Numbered from the stretch's first letter, positions 9,107 to 20,224 are shown. The stretch: 64,000 nt of DNA from Streptomyces massasporeus (GCF_014648995.1 NZ_BMSE01000005.1:372001-436000); one strand, 5' to 3'. Program-made: numbers and translations. The notes: generated by a model not told the origin, from the letters alone.

Positions 9107-11386
9107 CTACTCGTCGGCCGTCGCGGCGGGGAGCGCGGCGCGTGGGCGCTGCCAGCCCCGGGGCCCCCGCGCCCGCAGCCACGCCGTGGTCTCCTCCGGG
9201 GGCATCGCCGCCGCGACCAGCCAGCCCTGGACGGCGTCGCAGCCGAGGTCGCGCAGGCGCTCCCAGGTCTCGTCGTCCTCGACGCCCTCGGCGACGACGA
9301 GCAGGCCGAGGGAGTGCGCGAGGTCGACCGTGCAGCGCACGATCTCCGCGTCCTCGGTGTCGACCGCGAGCCGGGCCACGAACGAACGGTCGATCTTCAG
9401 CTCGCTGACCGGGAGCCGGCGCAGGTGCACGAGCGAGGAGTAGCCCGTGCCGAAGTCGTCGAGGGACATCTTCACGCCGTGCGCGGTCAGTTGGTTGAGG
9501 GTGTCGGCGGCGCGCTGCGGGTCCTCCAGCAGGACGTGCTCCGTGATCTCCAGTTGGAGCGCTCCCGCCGGGACGCCGTGCCGGGCCAGCCGGGCGGCGA
9601 CGGAGCCGGCGAAGCCGGGGGTGTGCACATCGCGCGGGGAGACGTTCACCGCGACCGGGACGAACAGGCCCTGTTCCCGCCAGAGCGCGACCTGGCCGAG
9701 CGCCGTCTCCAGGACGTACTCGGTGAGGTGGGGCATCAGGCCCGAGGACTCGGCGATCGCTATGAACTCGTCCGGCGGCACCTTGCCCCGCTCGGGGTGC
9801 ACCCAGCGGACCAGGGCCTCCAGGCCCGCCACCTGCCCGTCGAAGCGGACCTTGGGCTGGTAGTGCAGATGCACCTCGTGCGCGTCGAGGGCGCGGCGCA
9901 GATCCCCCAGCAGGCCGAGGCGGTCGGGGGTGTTGGAGTCGCGCTTGGACTCGTAGACCTCGACGCCGGTGCGGTCCCGCTTCGCCTGGTACATCGCCAC
10001 GTCCGCCCGCCGCAGCAGCCCTTCGGCGTCCAGGGCGTGGTCGGGGAAGACGGCGACTCCGGCGCTGGCCTCCAGGACGAGGGTGAGGCCGTCGAGGTCG
10101 AGGGGGGAACTGAGAGCGGCGACCAGGTTGCGGGCGACCCGGGTCGCGGAGGTCGTGGAGTCGGCGACCGGCAGTAAGACGGCGAACTCGTCCCCGCCGA
10201 GCCGGGCGGCCTCCGCGCCGCGCGGCAGCGCCACCCGCAGCCGGTCGGCGATCTGCAGCAGCAGCCGGTCACCGGCGAGATGACCGAGCGTGTCGTTGAC
10301 CGACCGGAACCGGTCGAGGTCGATCAGCATCAGGGCGGCGCGGGCGTTGATCCGCTCCGCGTCGTCCAGAGCGGTCCAGATGCGCTCCAGCAGCCACTGG
10401 CGGTTGGGCAGACCGGTCAGCGGGTCGCGCAGCTGTTCCTCCGCCCGGGCCCGGGCGATCCACAGGGTGGAGTCCAGGGCGATCAGCGGGATGGAGAACA
10501 GCGGCAGCAGGATCGGCTTGGCCACGGCGACCACGCAGATCAGCGGCGCGATCCCCAGCAGCGCGACCGCGACCAGGCCTTGTCTGACCAGGGCGGTGCG
10601 GGCGACGGTGGGCAGTCCGGGGCGCGGGGCGTGCAGGTACCAGAGCAGGACGCGGGTGACCATCAGGTAGGCGACGGCGACCAGGGCCACCTGGAGTGCG
10701 GTGGCGAGGGTCCAGGCGGCGGGCTCCGCCGGGGACTCGACGGACGGCACGGTGCCGAAGACGCCCAGCACGAGCGCGCCGGCTCCGATGCCGAGGAGGT
10801 CGACCGCGCCGTGCAGCACGCCTTGGCGCCAGCGGTTGCGGCGGGCCACCCCGACCAGCACGACGACCGTGAGGCTGACCATGCCGGCCGGAACCCAGCC
10901 GTAGAGCAGCAGGACGGCGAGGGTGAGGGCGGCGCCCGAGCCGGTGCCGCCCCACCAGCGGGAGCGGCCCAGCATGACGAGGTGGCCGACGATGATGCCG
11001 GTCAGCACGGCCAGCGACCAGCCGGCCGTGCCCGCCGGGAAGAGTGCGTGGCCGTCGGTGAAGGCGCGGTAGAAGCCCGCGCCCAGGACGCACCCGGCCG
11101 CCGCGACGACGGCCGCGGGCATCGCCGGCCAGGACTGGTGCCGTTCCCCGTCCGCGTCGTCCGCGCCGGTGAGTCCGGGCGTGTGGTCGGTGATCGGCTG
11201 TGCTCCGGGGCCGTCCGCGGCGCGCCCCGCACTGCCACGTCCGTTCGGGGTGTATTGTCCGACGGCGCGCACCTCCGTACCCGGACGCCCCGCCGGCCGC
11301 ACGGCCTCACGGACTGCACGCCATGCGACCGCCATGCGGCGCAGGCGCAGCCGTGAGCCCGGCACGGCGCTCTCGGTCGGTTCCAT
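9107..11386 (-). CDS. rmdB: Membrane-bound GGDEF-EAL protein, RmdB-like c-di-GMP phosphodiesterase
   Basis: A 759-residue protein. The N-terminal part (to about residue 290) has several membrane helices. Next come a GGDEF domain (LGGDEFAVLL near 396-404) and an EAL domain (LEALVRW near 523, DDFGTGYSSL, VAEGVED). GGDEF is intact, but the inhibitory RxxD site is not in its usual place (RGAEAARLGGDEF, one residue short). It sits beside ligA; in S. coelicolor I recall rmdB (SCO5495) as a c-di-GMP phosphodiesterase that affects development. Codon 404 is TTA, read only by the bldA tRNA. The ATG at 11386 follows GAGAGGGACGGGA. The net activity is inferred. Confidence 0.88.
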   Translation of the reverse strand: MEPTESAVPGSRLRLRRMAVAWRAVREAVRPAGRPGTEVRAVGQYTPNGRGSAGRAADGPGAQPITDHTPGLTGADDADGERHQSWPAMPAAVVAAAGCVLGAGFYRAFTDGHALFPAGTAGWSLAVLTGIIVGHLVMLGRSRWWGGTGSGAALTLAVLLLYGWVPAGMVSLTVVVLVGVARRNRWRQGVLHGAVDLLGIGAGALVLGVFGTVPSVESPAEPAAWTLATALQVALVAVAYLMVTRVLLWYLHAPRPGLPTVARTALVRQGLVAVALLGIAPLICVVAVAKPILLPLFSIPLIALDSTLWIARARAEEQLRDPLTGLPNRQWLLERIWTALDDAERINARAALMLIDLDRFRSVNDTLGHLAGDRLLLQIADRLRVALPRGAEAARLGGDEFAVLLPVADSTTSATRVARNLVAALSSPLDLDGLTLVLEASAGVAVFPDHALDAEGLLRRADVAMYQAKRDRTGVEVYESKRDSNTPDRLGLLGDLRRALDAHEVHLHYQPKVRFDGQVAGLEALVRWVHPERGKVPPDEFIAIAESSGLMPHLTEYVLETALGQVALWREQGLFVPVAVNVSPRDVHTPGFAGSVAARLARHGVPAGALQLEITEHVLLEDPQRAADTLNQLTAHGVKMSLDDFGTGYSSLVHLRRLPVSELKIDRSFVARLAVDTEDAEIVRCTVDLAHSLGLLVVAEGVEDDETWERLRDLGCDAVQGWLVAAAMPPEETTAWLRARGPRGWQRPRAALPAATADE

Positions 11387-11596
11387 TCCCGTCCCTCTCA
11401 CAGCCGGCGGTGCCCACGCCCCGCGGCCCGGTGCCCGACAACCCTCAACGGCCCGCGCCCGAAAACCCTTCCCCGCGCTCTGTGCGAGCACGACGATGCC
11501 CCGACCGCAGCTGGGCACGGCAGGCGCACCTCTCAACAGTAGGCCGCAGAAGGCTTCCAGGGGCAGCGGTCGCCGACGGTTGCCCGAATGCGCCCC

Positions 11597-11636
11597 GGCC
11601 ACCCGTATGCATCTGGTATGCGCCGAACGGGTGGCC
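11597..11636 (-). terminator. Hairpin terminator downstream of ligA
   Basis: Perfect 10-base arms GGCCACCCGT (11597-11606) and ACGGGTGGCC (11627-11636). The 20-base loop holds a further small stem (GCAT/ATGC). It begins 9 bases past the ligA stop codon on the reverse strand and precedes the roughly 210-base leader of the rmdB-like gene, in which I see no further gene. Confidence 0.75.
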
Positions 11637-11644
11637 TTCAACCG

Positions 11645-13855
<2,211 letters not shown>

Positions 13856-14863
13856 TTACTCTGGGTTGTCCGCGAGGGATCTCGCCGCCCGGGCGCAGTG
13901 CGCGAGAGCCGTGCGCGCGTACCCCGGGGAGGCCCCCGCGAGTCCGCACGCCGGGGTGACCGTGACCGCCTCCGCGAGAAGCCCCGGAGACAGCCCCAGC
14001 CTGCGCCACAGCGTCCTGACCCCCATGACGCTACCGGCAGGGTCTGACAATGGGCCCTCCGCGGACGGGACGACACCGGTGAAGAGCCGGGTGCCGCCCT
14101 CCACGGCCTCTCCGATCGCCTCGTCGTCACGCTCGGTGAGCAGCGAGAAATCGAAGGAGACAGCGGCCGCGCCCGCCCGGCGGAGCAGCGCGAACGGCAC
14201 GTCGGGAGCGCAGGAATGGACCACGACCGGGCCGTCGGTGTGCGTCCCGACGAGGTCGCGCAGCGTCTGCTCGACGAGCTGCCGGTCGACGGCCCGGTGG
14301 GTGCGGTAACCGCTGGCGCTCTTCACCTGCCCGCGCAGGACGGCGGTGAGGGACGGCTCGTCGAGCTGGAGGACGAGCTGCGCGCCGGGGATCCGCCGCC
14401 GCACATCGGCAAGATGCAGCCGCAGCCCCTCGGCGAGGGAGGCGGCGAGGTCGCGGCAGGCCCCCGGGTCGGAGAGCGCCACCTCGCCGCCCCGCAGCTC
14501 CAGGTTGGCCGCGAGGGTCCAGGGACCGACGGCCTGGACCTTCAGCGGCCCCTCGTACTCCTGCGCGAACTCCTCCAGCGCGTCGAGGTCCTCGCCGAGC
14601 CAGGAGCGGGCCCGCTTGGTGTCCCGCCCCGGCCGGTCCCCGAGGCGCCATCCGCTGGGCTCCACGCGCGCGTACAGCTCGACGAGCATGCCGGCGGTCC
14701 GCCCGATCATGTCCGCGCCGGGTCCCCGGGCGGGCAGTTCGGGCAGGAAGGGGAAGTCCTCGAAGGTGCCGGTGACGGTTTTGGCGGCCTCTAGGGCGTC
14801 GCCGCCCGGCATGGACCCCACGCCGGTGGCCGCGCCGAACCTGAACTGGCTGTTTTCGCTCAC
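13856..14863 (-). CDS. Cobalamin-independent methionine synthase-like protein (MetE C-terminal fold)
   Basis: A 335-residue protein starting VSENSQFRFGAATGVGSMPG. It resembles the C-terminal catalytic barrel of MetE/UROD-like proteins: GVGSMPGGDALEAAKTV at the start, LQLDEPSLTAVL near residue 175, and VVHSCAPDVPFALLRRAGA near 235. The usual His-X-Cys zinc ligands are represented by HSCAPD. At half the length of MetE it may use a different methyl donor or acceptor. A homologous gene next to ligA is common in actinobacteria (from memory, also in Mycobacterium). The GTG at 14863 was chosen because upstream frames run into the SDR gene. Confidence 0.82.
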   Translation of the reverse strand: MSENSQFRFGAATGVGSMPGGDALEAAKTVTGTFEDFPFLPELPARGPGADMIGRTAGMLVELYARVEPSGWRLGDRPGRDTKRARSWLGEDLDALEEFAQEYEGPLKVQAVGPWTLAANLELRGGEVALSDPGACRDLAASLAEGLRLHLADVRRRIPGAQLVLQLDEPSLTAVLRGQVKSASGYRTHRAVDRQLVEQTLRDLVGTHTDGPVVVHSCAPDVPFALLRRAGAAAVSFDFSLLTERDDEAIGEAVEGGTRLFTGVVPSAEGPLSDPAGSVMGVRTLWRRLGLSPGLLAEAVTVTPACGLAGASPGYARTALAHCARAARSLADNPE

Positions 14864-14890
14864 CGGAGAAGCGTACGCAGGGGCCCGGCC

Positions 14891-14942
14891 CGGGGTCGGC
14901 TCCCGGGGTCGGCTCCCGTGGTCGGCTCTCGGGGTCAGCCCC
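14891..14942. repeat. Tandem repeat, 13 bp x 4, across the SDR stop codon
   Basis: Four consecutive 13-base units (14891, 14904, 14917, 14930) of the form CGGGGTCGGCTCC. The first two are identical, the third differs at two positions and the fourth at two. The fourth unit contains the SDR stop codon (14935-14937); the others have the corresponding bases mutated out of a stop. The array fills most of the gap to the methionine-synthase-like gene. Confidence 0.85.
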
Positions 14943-15624
14943 CCGGACGCACCGTCAGGTCGTTGACCTCCGCGTCCCTGGGGAGATCCAGGGCCATGAC
15001 GATCGTCGTGGCGACCGACTCCGGGTCGATCCACCGCGCGGCGTCGTACTCCTTGCCCTCCTGCTGGTGGACCTTGGCCTGCATGGGGCTGGCCGTGCGG
15101 CCGGGGTAGACCGAGGTGACGCGGACCCCGTTGCCGTGCTCCTCGTGGCGCAGGGAGTCGGCGAGCGCCTTCAGACCGTGCTTGGAGGCGGCGTACGCGG
15201 ACCAGTCGGCGTGGGCGTTGAGGCCGGCGCCGGAGTTGACGAAGAGCACGTGGCCGCGGGCGGCGCGCAGTTGGGGCAGGAAGTGGCGGGTCAGCTCGGC
15301 GGGGGCGACCAGGTTGACGTTGAGCTGCTGGCGCCAGGCCTTCGGGGTGAGCTCGCCGACCGGGCCGAGGTCGACGACGCCGGCGATGTGCAGCAGCGAG
15401 TCCACCCGGTCCGGCAGCGACTGGTGGGAGAAGGCCCAGGAGAGCCTGTCGGGGTCGGCGAGGTCGCCGACCAGGGTCTGCGCCCCGGGGAACTCGGCCG
15501 CCAGCTCCTTCGCGCGGCCCGCGTCGCGCGCGTGCAGCACGAGCTCGTCCCCGCGCGCGTGCAGGCGGCGGGCCACGGCCGCGCCGATGCCGGAGCCGGC
15601 TCCGGTGATCACATGAGTAGCCAT
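14935..15624 (-). CDS. Short-chain dehydrogenase/reductase
   Basis: A 229-residue protein with classical SDR features. VITGAGSGIGAAVARRL at residues 4-20 is the NAD(P)-binding TGxxxGxG motif. LLHIAGVVDLG takes the place of the NNAG strand, and a catalytic YAASKHGLKAL (Y-x-x-x-K) lies near 147. PGRTASPM is the cofactor loop. It reduces or oxidises an unknown carbonyl or alcohol. I chose the second ATG (15624); one at 15633 adds three residues. It is 73 bases downstream of the LOG-like gene, and the gap is largely a tandem duplication. Confidence 0.92.
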   Translation of the reverse strand: MATHVITGAGSGIGAAVARRLHARGDELVLHARDAGRAKELAAEFPGAQTLVGDLADPDRLSWAFSHQSLPDRVDSLLHIAGVVDLGPVGELTPKAWRQQLNVNLVAPAELTRHFLPQLRAARGHVLFVNSGAGLNAHADWSAYAASKHGLKALADSLRHEEHGNGVRVTSVYPGRTASPMQAKVHQQEGKEYDAARWIDPESVATTIVMALDLPRDAEVNDLTVRPGG

Positions 15625-15625
15625 G

Positions 15626-15717
15626 CCCGCCATGCTCGCATCACGGCCGGGTCACTCGATGCCCCGGCTCTCCCGCCGTGCTCGCATCGGCACCGGCCTA
15701 CTCGATGCCCCGGCTCT
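15626..15717. repeat. Tandem duplication, 46 bp x 2, across the LOG-like gene stop codon
   Basis: Two 46-base units, 15626-15671 and 15672-15717, match at 38 of 46 positions. The gene-proximal copy contains the last six codons and the TAG stop (15698-15700) of the LOG-like gene. The distal copy keeps the same six codons (ESRGIE) and a TGA stop, so the 3' end of the gene is duplicated as coding sequence plus stop. Confidence 0.9.
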
Positions 15718-16237
15718 CCTCCAGATACGCCATCGCCCCCACCGGCTCCTCGGCGAAGAACACCAGGTCGGTGAGCGGCCGGGGCAGGAAGCCCTCGGCG
15801 TCCATGCGGCGGAACTGCTCCTTGAGACCGTCGTAGAAGCCGGCGGTGTTGAGCAGGACCACCGGCTTGTCGGTGTGCCCGTGCTTCTTCAGTTCAAGGA
15901 TCTCGGTGGCCTCGTCGAGCGTGCCCGTGCCGCCGACCATGATCACCACGGCGTCGGCCCTCTCCAGGAGCAGCCTCTTGCGCTCGGCGAGGTCCTTGGC
16001 GACGACCATCTCGTCGACGCCCGGGCGGGCCTTGGCCGCGAGGAACTGCACGGAGACGCCGGCCAGCCGGCCGCCCGCCTCCTGCACCCCGTCGGCGACC
16101 ACCTTCATCAGGCCGACGTCGGAGCCGCCCCACACGAGCGTGTGACCGCCCTTGCCCAGCAGCGTGGCGAACTCCCGCGCGGGGCGGGTGTAGCGCTCGT
16201 CGAGGTCGGCGGCGGACAGGAAGACACAGATGTTCAT
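15698..16237 (-). CDS. LOG-family (TIGR00730-type) Rossmann protein
   Basis: A 179-residue protein of the lysine-decarboxylase-like/LOG family, whose characterised members cleave cytokinin riboside monophosphates or other nucleotides. Seen motifs are VWGGSDVGLMKVVADG (phosphate loop) near residue 39 and VVIMVGGTGTLDEATEIL near residue 100. The usual PGGxGTxxE motif here has V in place of P but keeps GGxGTxxE. The ATG at 16237 overlaps the stop of the upstream methyltransferase as ATGA, so the two are coupled. The substrate is not known. Confidence 0.88.
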   Translation of the reverse strand: MNICVFLSAADLDERYTRPAREFATLLGKGGHTLVWGGSDVGLMKVVADGVQEAGGRLAGVSVQFLAAKARPGVDEMVVAKDLAERKRLLLERADAVVIMVGGTGTLDEATEILELKKHGHTDKPVVLLNTAGFYDGLKEQFRRMDAEGFLPRPLTDLVFFAEEPVGAMAYLEESRGIE

Positions 16238-17037
16238 GAACCCACCGTACGGGCCCGGTCCCCCGCGACCACGACCCGCATTTTGGACTGCCGGTGGGGC
16301 AGGCGCTCCCAGTCGTCCATGAACCGGGCGTCCAGGCCGTGCTCGGCCGCGAGCTCGGTGAGGGTCCGCGTCCGGTAGTAGAAGTCCTCGTGCAGGACCT
16401 GGTGCTCCGCGCCCTCGGTGCGGTCGAAGGTGAAGTCGAAGAACCCACCGGGCGCGAGGATCCGGCCGACGTGGGCGAAGCACTCCTCGATGACGTGCAG
16501 CGGCGAGTGCGAGAAGACGCTGTGCGCGTGCACGACGTCGAAGTGGGCGTCCGGCAGGAAGGCGAAGGTGAGGTCGTCGGCGAGCGCCAGGTAGGGCAGT
16601 TTGGGCTGGAGCCTCTCGGCGACGAGGGTGTCCTGGGCGGCGAGCAGGATGTGCGGCGAGATGTCGATGCCGTAGTAGTGCCCGGTGTCGAGGTGGTCGA
16701 TGAACAGGCGCCCGGCGCGCAGGTTGCCGCAGCCGATCTCCAGCATCCGGTGGTGCGGCCGCAGGCCGTGGCCCACCAGGTAGTCGAACTGCATGCGGCC
16801 GATCCGCGCCCACTGCTCGCGCGAGGGGTTGTGCCCGACCGCCGCCTCGGTGCTGCGGGCCGCGTCCGAGGCCATGACGGCCCGGTAGTAGGCGATGTGG
16901 TCGGGGTGGCGCAGCCGCAGCCAGGCGTCCCGCACCGCGCGCCGGGCGTGCGCGGGCACCCGCTCCGGGTGGCGCAGCGCGTACCGGACCTGGTGGAGCA
17001 GACGGGAGCGGTTTCCGGCCGGTTCCGTGGCGCGCAT
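16234..17037 (-). CDS. SAM-dependent methyltransferase
   Basis: A 267-residue protein. The first 80 residues are rich in arginine and helical (RYALRHPERVPAHARRAVRD). A class I methyltransferase domain follows: MLEIGCGNLRAGRLFID near residue 95 is the SAM motif I, YYGIDISP the strand-2 acidic residue, and FDVVHAHSVFSH and ILAPGGFFDFTFD motifs II and III. The substrate is unknown; the fold resembles methyltransferases found near glycosyltransferases. Its stop overlaps the LOG-like gene start. The ATG at 17037 follows GCAGGAGG. Confidence 0.9.
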   Translation of the reverse strand: MRATEPAGNRSRLLHQVRYALRHPERVPAHARRAVRDAWLRLRHPDHIAYYRAVMASDAARSTEAAVGHNPSREQWARIGRMQFDYLVGHGLRPHHRMLEIGCGNLRAGRLFIDHLDTGHYYGIDISPHILLAAQDTLVAERLQPKLPYLALADDLTFAFLPDAHFDVVHAHSVFSHSPLHVIEECFAHVGRILAPGGFFDFTFDRTEGAEHQVLHEDFYYRTRTLTELAAEHGLDARFMDDWERLPHRQSKMRVVVAGDRARTVGS

Positions 17038-17118
17038 CGGGGCCTCCTGCGGCGAGGGAAGAACTCCGCTTCAGCCTGCGCTGTACCTCAGGAGTCGGCT
17101 ACCCGAGGAGGGGCGATC

Positions 17119-17442
17119 GTGACCAGAGGGCATCGCATCACCATCGAACGCGGCGGCGGGCACGTGCGCGTGGTGCACGACGGGCAGGTGCTGGCGGAGA
17201 GCGACCGGTCGCTGGTGCTGCGCGAGACGGGCTGTCCCGAGCGGTACTACATCCCGCCCGAGGACGTGCGCCTGGACCTGCTGACGCCGTCCGGTACGCA
17301 GACGTACTGCCCGTTCAAGGGCACCGCCTCCTACTGGTCGCGGCCGGACGCGGCGGACCTCGTCTGGGCGTATCCGGACCCCAAGCCGGACGTCGCGGAG
17401 ATCAAGGACCACCTGTGCTTCTACGAAGTGGAAGTGTTCTGA
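17119..17442 (+). CDS. DUF427 domain protein
   Basis: A 107-residue protein that matches the DUF427 family across its length. The hallmarks are the strand-turn RVVHDGQVLAESDRSLVLRE, then PERYYIPPEDVRLDLLTPS, and a TYCPFKGTASYWS motif near residue 75 with a conserved cysteine. The biochemical role of the family is unclear to me. The GTG at 17119 is preceded by an excellent GAGGAGGGG. It stands alone, divergent from the methyltransferase at 17037 and followed by the hydrolase at 17504. Confidence 0.9.
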   Translation: MTRGHRITIERGGGHVRVVHDGQVLAESDRSLVLRETGCPERYYIPPEDVRLDLLTPSGTQTYCPFKGTASYWSRPDAADLVWAYPDPKPDVAEIKDHLCFYEVEVF

Positions 17443-17503
17443 TCGGCTGACGCGCCGCCCGCTTCACCGATGAACACCGCGGCGTGCGGCAGTCTGCGTG
17501 AGC

Positions 17504-18286
17504 ATGGACAAGAAGACCCTTTCGCGCGACGGCACCCGCATCGCCTACGAGAGCACCGGCCGTGGTCCCGCGGTCGTCCTGGTGAGCGGCGCGATGTCGA
17601 CGGGCGGCACCCTGGCGCCGCTCGCCGTGTCGCTCTCGGAGCGTTTCCAGGCCGTGGTGTACGACCGCCGGGGCCGCGGCGCCAGCGCGGACACCGCGCC
17701 GTACGCCGTGGAACGTGAGGTCGAGGACCTGGCCGCGGTGATCGAGGCGGTGGGCGGCGAGGCGATCCTGTACGGCATCTCCTCGGGCGGGGCTCTGGCG
17801 CTGGAGGCGGCGGCGAGCGGGCTGCCGGTACGGCGCGTGGCGGTGTACGAGACGCCGTTCGCGATGTCCGAGGAGGGCGCCAAGGAGCGTGCGGCGTACA
17901 CGGAGCGGCTGACGGAGGCGCTCGGCGAGGGGCGGCGTGGGGACGCGATCGAACTGTTCCTGCGGCTGACGGGCCTCGCCGAGGGCATGATCCAGGGCGC
18001 CCGCCAGTCCCCCATGTGGGCCGGCATGGAGACGATGGCCGCGAGCCTCGCCTACGACGACGCCGTGATGCGCGACGGCCGGGTCCCGCGCTCCCGGCTG
18101 GGCTCGGTGGCCGTTCCCGTCCTGGCGGTGGCGGGCGACGCGAGCCCGGCCTGGCTGCGCGAGGCGGCCCGGGCGATCGCGGACGCGGTCCCCGAGGGCA
18201 CGTACCGCACGCTCCAGGGGCAGACGCACATGGTGGAGCCGAATGTACTGGCGCCGGTGCTGACGGAGTTCTTCAGCCGGGACTGA
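17504..18286 (+). CDS. Alpha/beta-hydrolase
   Basis: A 260-residue alpha/beta-hydrolase. YDRRGRGASAD near residue 48 is the oxyanion and strand-4 region. LYGISSGGALALEAA near residue 92 holds the nucleophile elbow G-x-S-x-G with S93 or thereabouts. AVPVLAVAGDASP near 205 supplies the acid, and QTHMVEPNVLAPVL near 245 the histidine. The substrate is unknown. An ATG (17504) and a GTG (17498) are both possible; neither has a strong ribosome site. It converges on mnmA, with about 80 bases between their stops. Confidence 0.9.
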   Translation: MDKKTLSRDGTRIAYESTGRGPAVVLVSGAMSTGGTLAPLAVSLSERFQAVVYDRRGRGASADTAPYAVEREVEDLAAVIEAVGGEAILYGISSGGALALEAAASGLPVRRVAVYETPFAMSEEGAKERAAYTERLTEALGEGRRGDAIELFLRLTGLAEGMIQGARQSPMWAGMETMAASLAYDDAVMRDGRVPRSRLGSVAVPVLAVAGDASPAWLREAARAIADAVPEGTYRTLQGQTHMVEPNVLAPVLTEFFSRD

Positions 18287-18367
18287 GCCCGGGGCGCGGG
18301 ACCACGCGCGCGTAGAGCCCGCCTCCGGGTCTCGCGGCGGGATCGGGTCCCGGGCCCCGCGGCGGGA

Positions 18368-19498
18368 TCAGACCACGCCCGCCGTCGCCCGGGTCGTCGA
18401 CGCGATCGTCGCCGAACCCACCACGCGCGTGCCGTCGTACAGCACGATCGCCTGGCCGGGGGCGACGCCGCGGACGGGCTCGGTGAAGGTGACCTCCAGG
18501 GTGCCGTCGACGACGTGGGCGGTCACCTCGGTCTCGCCGCCGTGGGCGCGCAGCTGGGCCGTGTAGGTGCCGGGGCCGGTGGGGGCGGCGCCGCACCAGC
18601 GGGGCTTGACGGCGGTCAGGGCGCCGACGTCCAGGGCGGAGGCCGGGCCGACGGTCACCGTGTTGTCCACCGGCGAGATGTCGAGGACGTAGCGCGGCTT
18701 GCCGTCGGCGGCGGGGGTGCCGATGCGCAGACCCTTGCGCTGGCCGATGGTGAAGCCGTACGCGCCCTCGTGCGTGCCGAGCTTGGCGCCGGACTCGTCG
18801 ACGATGTCGCCTTCGGAGCGGCCGAGCCGGTCCGCGAGGAAGCCCTGGGTGTCGCCGTCGGCGATGAAGCAGATGTCGTGCGAGTCGGGCTTCTTGGCCA
18901 CGGCCAGGCCCCTGCGCTCGGCCTCCGCGCGGATCTCGTCCTTGGTGGTGAGGGTGTCGCCGAGCGGGAACATCGCGTGGGCGAGCTGCCGGTCGTCCAG
19001 CACGCCGAGGACGTACGACTGGTCCTTGGCCATGTCGGAGGCGCGGTGCAGTTCGCGGGTGCCGTCCTCGCGGACGATCACCTGGGCGTAGTGGCCCGTG
19101 CAGACCGCGTCGAAGCCCAGCGCCAGCGCCTTGTCCAGGAGGGCGGCGAACTTGATCTTCTCGTTGCAGCGCAGGCACGGGTTGGGGGTGCGGCCGGCCT
19201 CGTACTCGGCGACGAAGTCCTCGACGACGTCCTCGCGGAAGCGGTCGGCGAGGTCCCACACGTAGAACGGGATGCCGATGACGTCCGCGGCCCGGCGGGC
19301 GTCGCGTGAGTCCTCGATGGTGCAGCAGCCGCGCGCGCCCGTCCGGAAGGATTGGGGGTTGGCGGAGAGCGCGAGGTGGACGCCGGTCACGTCGTGGCCC
19401 GCTTCGGCCGCGCGGGCGGCGGCGACGGCGGAGTCGACTCCGCCGGACATGGCGGCCAGGACGCGGAGGGGGCGGGGGCGCTGCGGGGTGTCAGTCAT
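18368..19498 (-). CDS. mnmA: tRNA-specific 2-thiouridylase
   Basis: A 376-residue MnmA. It thiolates U34 of tRNAs for Lys, Glu and Gln, using sulfur passed from a cysteine desulfurase and ATP activation. The PP-loop [13 protein letters not shown] is at residues 15-27. The catalytic cysteines lie in [16 protein letters not shown] (about 106) and [16 protein letters not shown] (about 205). The end of the protein is a beta-barrel. The ATG is at 19498. The desulfurase gene lies just upstream on the same strand, separated by the amidase gene on the other strand. Confidence 0.97.
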   Translation of the reverse strand: MTDTPQRPRPLRVLAAMSGGVDSAVAAARAAEAGHDVTGVHLALSANPQSFRTGARGCCTIEDSRDARRAADVIGIPFYVWDLADRFREDVVEDFVAEYEAGRTPNPCLRCNEKIKFAALLDKALALGFDAVCTGHYAQVIVREDGTRELHRASDMAKDQSYVLGVLDDRQLAHAMFPLGDTLTTKDEIRAEAERRGLAVAKKPDSHDICFIADGDTQGFLADRLGRSEGDIVDESGAKLGTHEGAYGFTIGQRKGLRIGTPAADGKPRYVLDISPVDNTVTVGPASALDVGALTAVKPRWCGAAPTGPGTYTAQLRAHGGETEVTAHVVDGTLEVTFTEPVRGVAPGQAIVLYDGTRVVGSATIASTTRATAGVV

Positions 19499-19558
19499 AA
19501 CCCTTCCAGGGTACGGGGACGCGGGAACCAGGGCCGCCGGGTATCCGTTGACGATCAC

Positions 19559-20224
19559 ATGGGAGAGCGGAAGGCTTCGAAGGACGGCGACCGGAAGGTC
19601 GGCCGCCGCGCGCTGCTGATCGGCGGGACGGTGGCCGCGGCGGGCTCCGCCGTGCTCGCCCGGGACGAGCTGGCGCGCCTGTGGTGGCGCACTCCGGGCG
19701 TCGAGAAGCCGCGCAAGGAGGGCGAGGTCGACTACGCGGGCGCGCGCTGGGTGGCGGCGTCGGACGCGAACTGGCGGCGCGCGGACCGCCCCGACGACTA
19801 CGGCATAGACATGGTCGTGGTGCACGTCACACAGGGCAGCTTCGACAGCGCGGTGAAGGCCTTCCAGGACCCGGGGCACAGGGCGGCGGCTCACTACATC
19901 GTCCGGCAGGACGGTCATGTCACGCAGATGATCCGCGAGCTGGACGTGGCCTACCACGCGGGCAACCGCGACTACAACGAACGCAGTGTCGGCATCGAGC
20001 ACGAGGGTTTCGTGGACCGCCCGCAGGACCTCACGGACGAGATGTACGAGGCCTCGGCCCGTCTGACGGCCCGGATCTGCGCCCGCTACGACATACCCGT
20101 CGACCGCGAGCACATCATCGGCCACGTGGAGGTCCCGGGCACGGACCACACGGATCCGGGGCGGCACTGGGACTGGGAGAAGTACATGCGCCTGGTCCGA
20201 CGGGTGCGTACGACACCGGCCTGA
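19559..20224 (+). CDS. Tat-type secreted N-acetylmuramoyl-L-alanine amidase (Amidase_2/PGRP fold)
   Basis: A 221-residue protein. The N-terminus has a twin-arginine signal ([22 protein letters not shown], no alanine-x-alanine site past it is certain). The Amidase_2 domain spans about 60-215. Zinc ligands are the histidine in VVVHVTQG, the histidine in IIGHVEVPG and the aspartate/histidine region [22 protein letters not shown] and GIEHEGF are the T7-lysozyme-like core. It cleaves the amide between MurNAc and L-Ala in peptidoglycan, outside the membrane. The ATG at 19559 was chosen because it starts the signal; the ribosome site is weak. Confidence 0.9.
   Translation: MGERKASKDGDRKVGRRALLIGGTVAAAGSAVLARDELARLWWRTPGVEKPRKEGEVDYAGARWVAASDANWRRADRPDDYGIDMVVVHVTQGSFDSAVKAFQDPGHRAAAHYIVRQDGHVTQMIRELDVAYHAGNRDYNERSVGIEHEGFVDRPQDLTDEMYEASARLTARICARYDIPVDREHIIGHVEVPGTDHTDPGRHWDWEKYMRLVRRVRTTPA

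Noticed and set aside
15698..17037. LOG-like gene plus methyltransferase as a cytokinin (fas-type) cluster
   Set aside because: The LOG motif is altered and there is no isopentenyltransferase or P450 nearby. The coupling with a methyltransferase alone does not support cytokinin synthesis.
18308..18382. Stop-spanning tandem repeat at mnmA
   Set aside because: Only a 12-base core, CGCGGCGGGATC, is repeated 25 bases apart. The rest matches at about chance, so I did not list it as a repeat feature.
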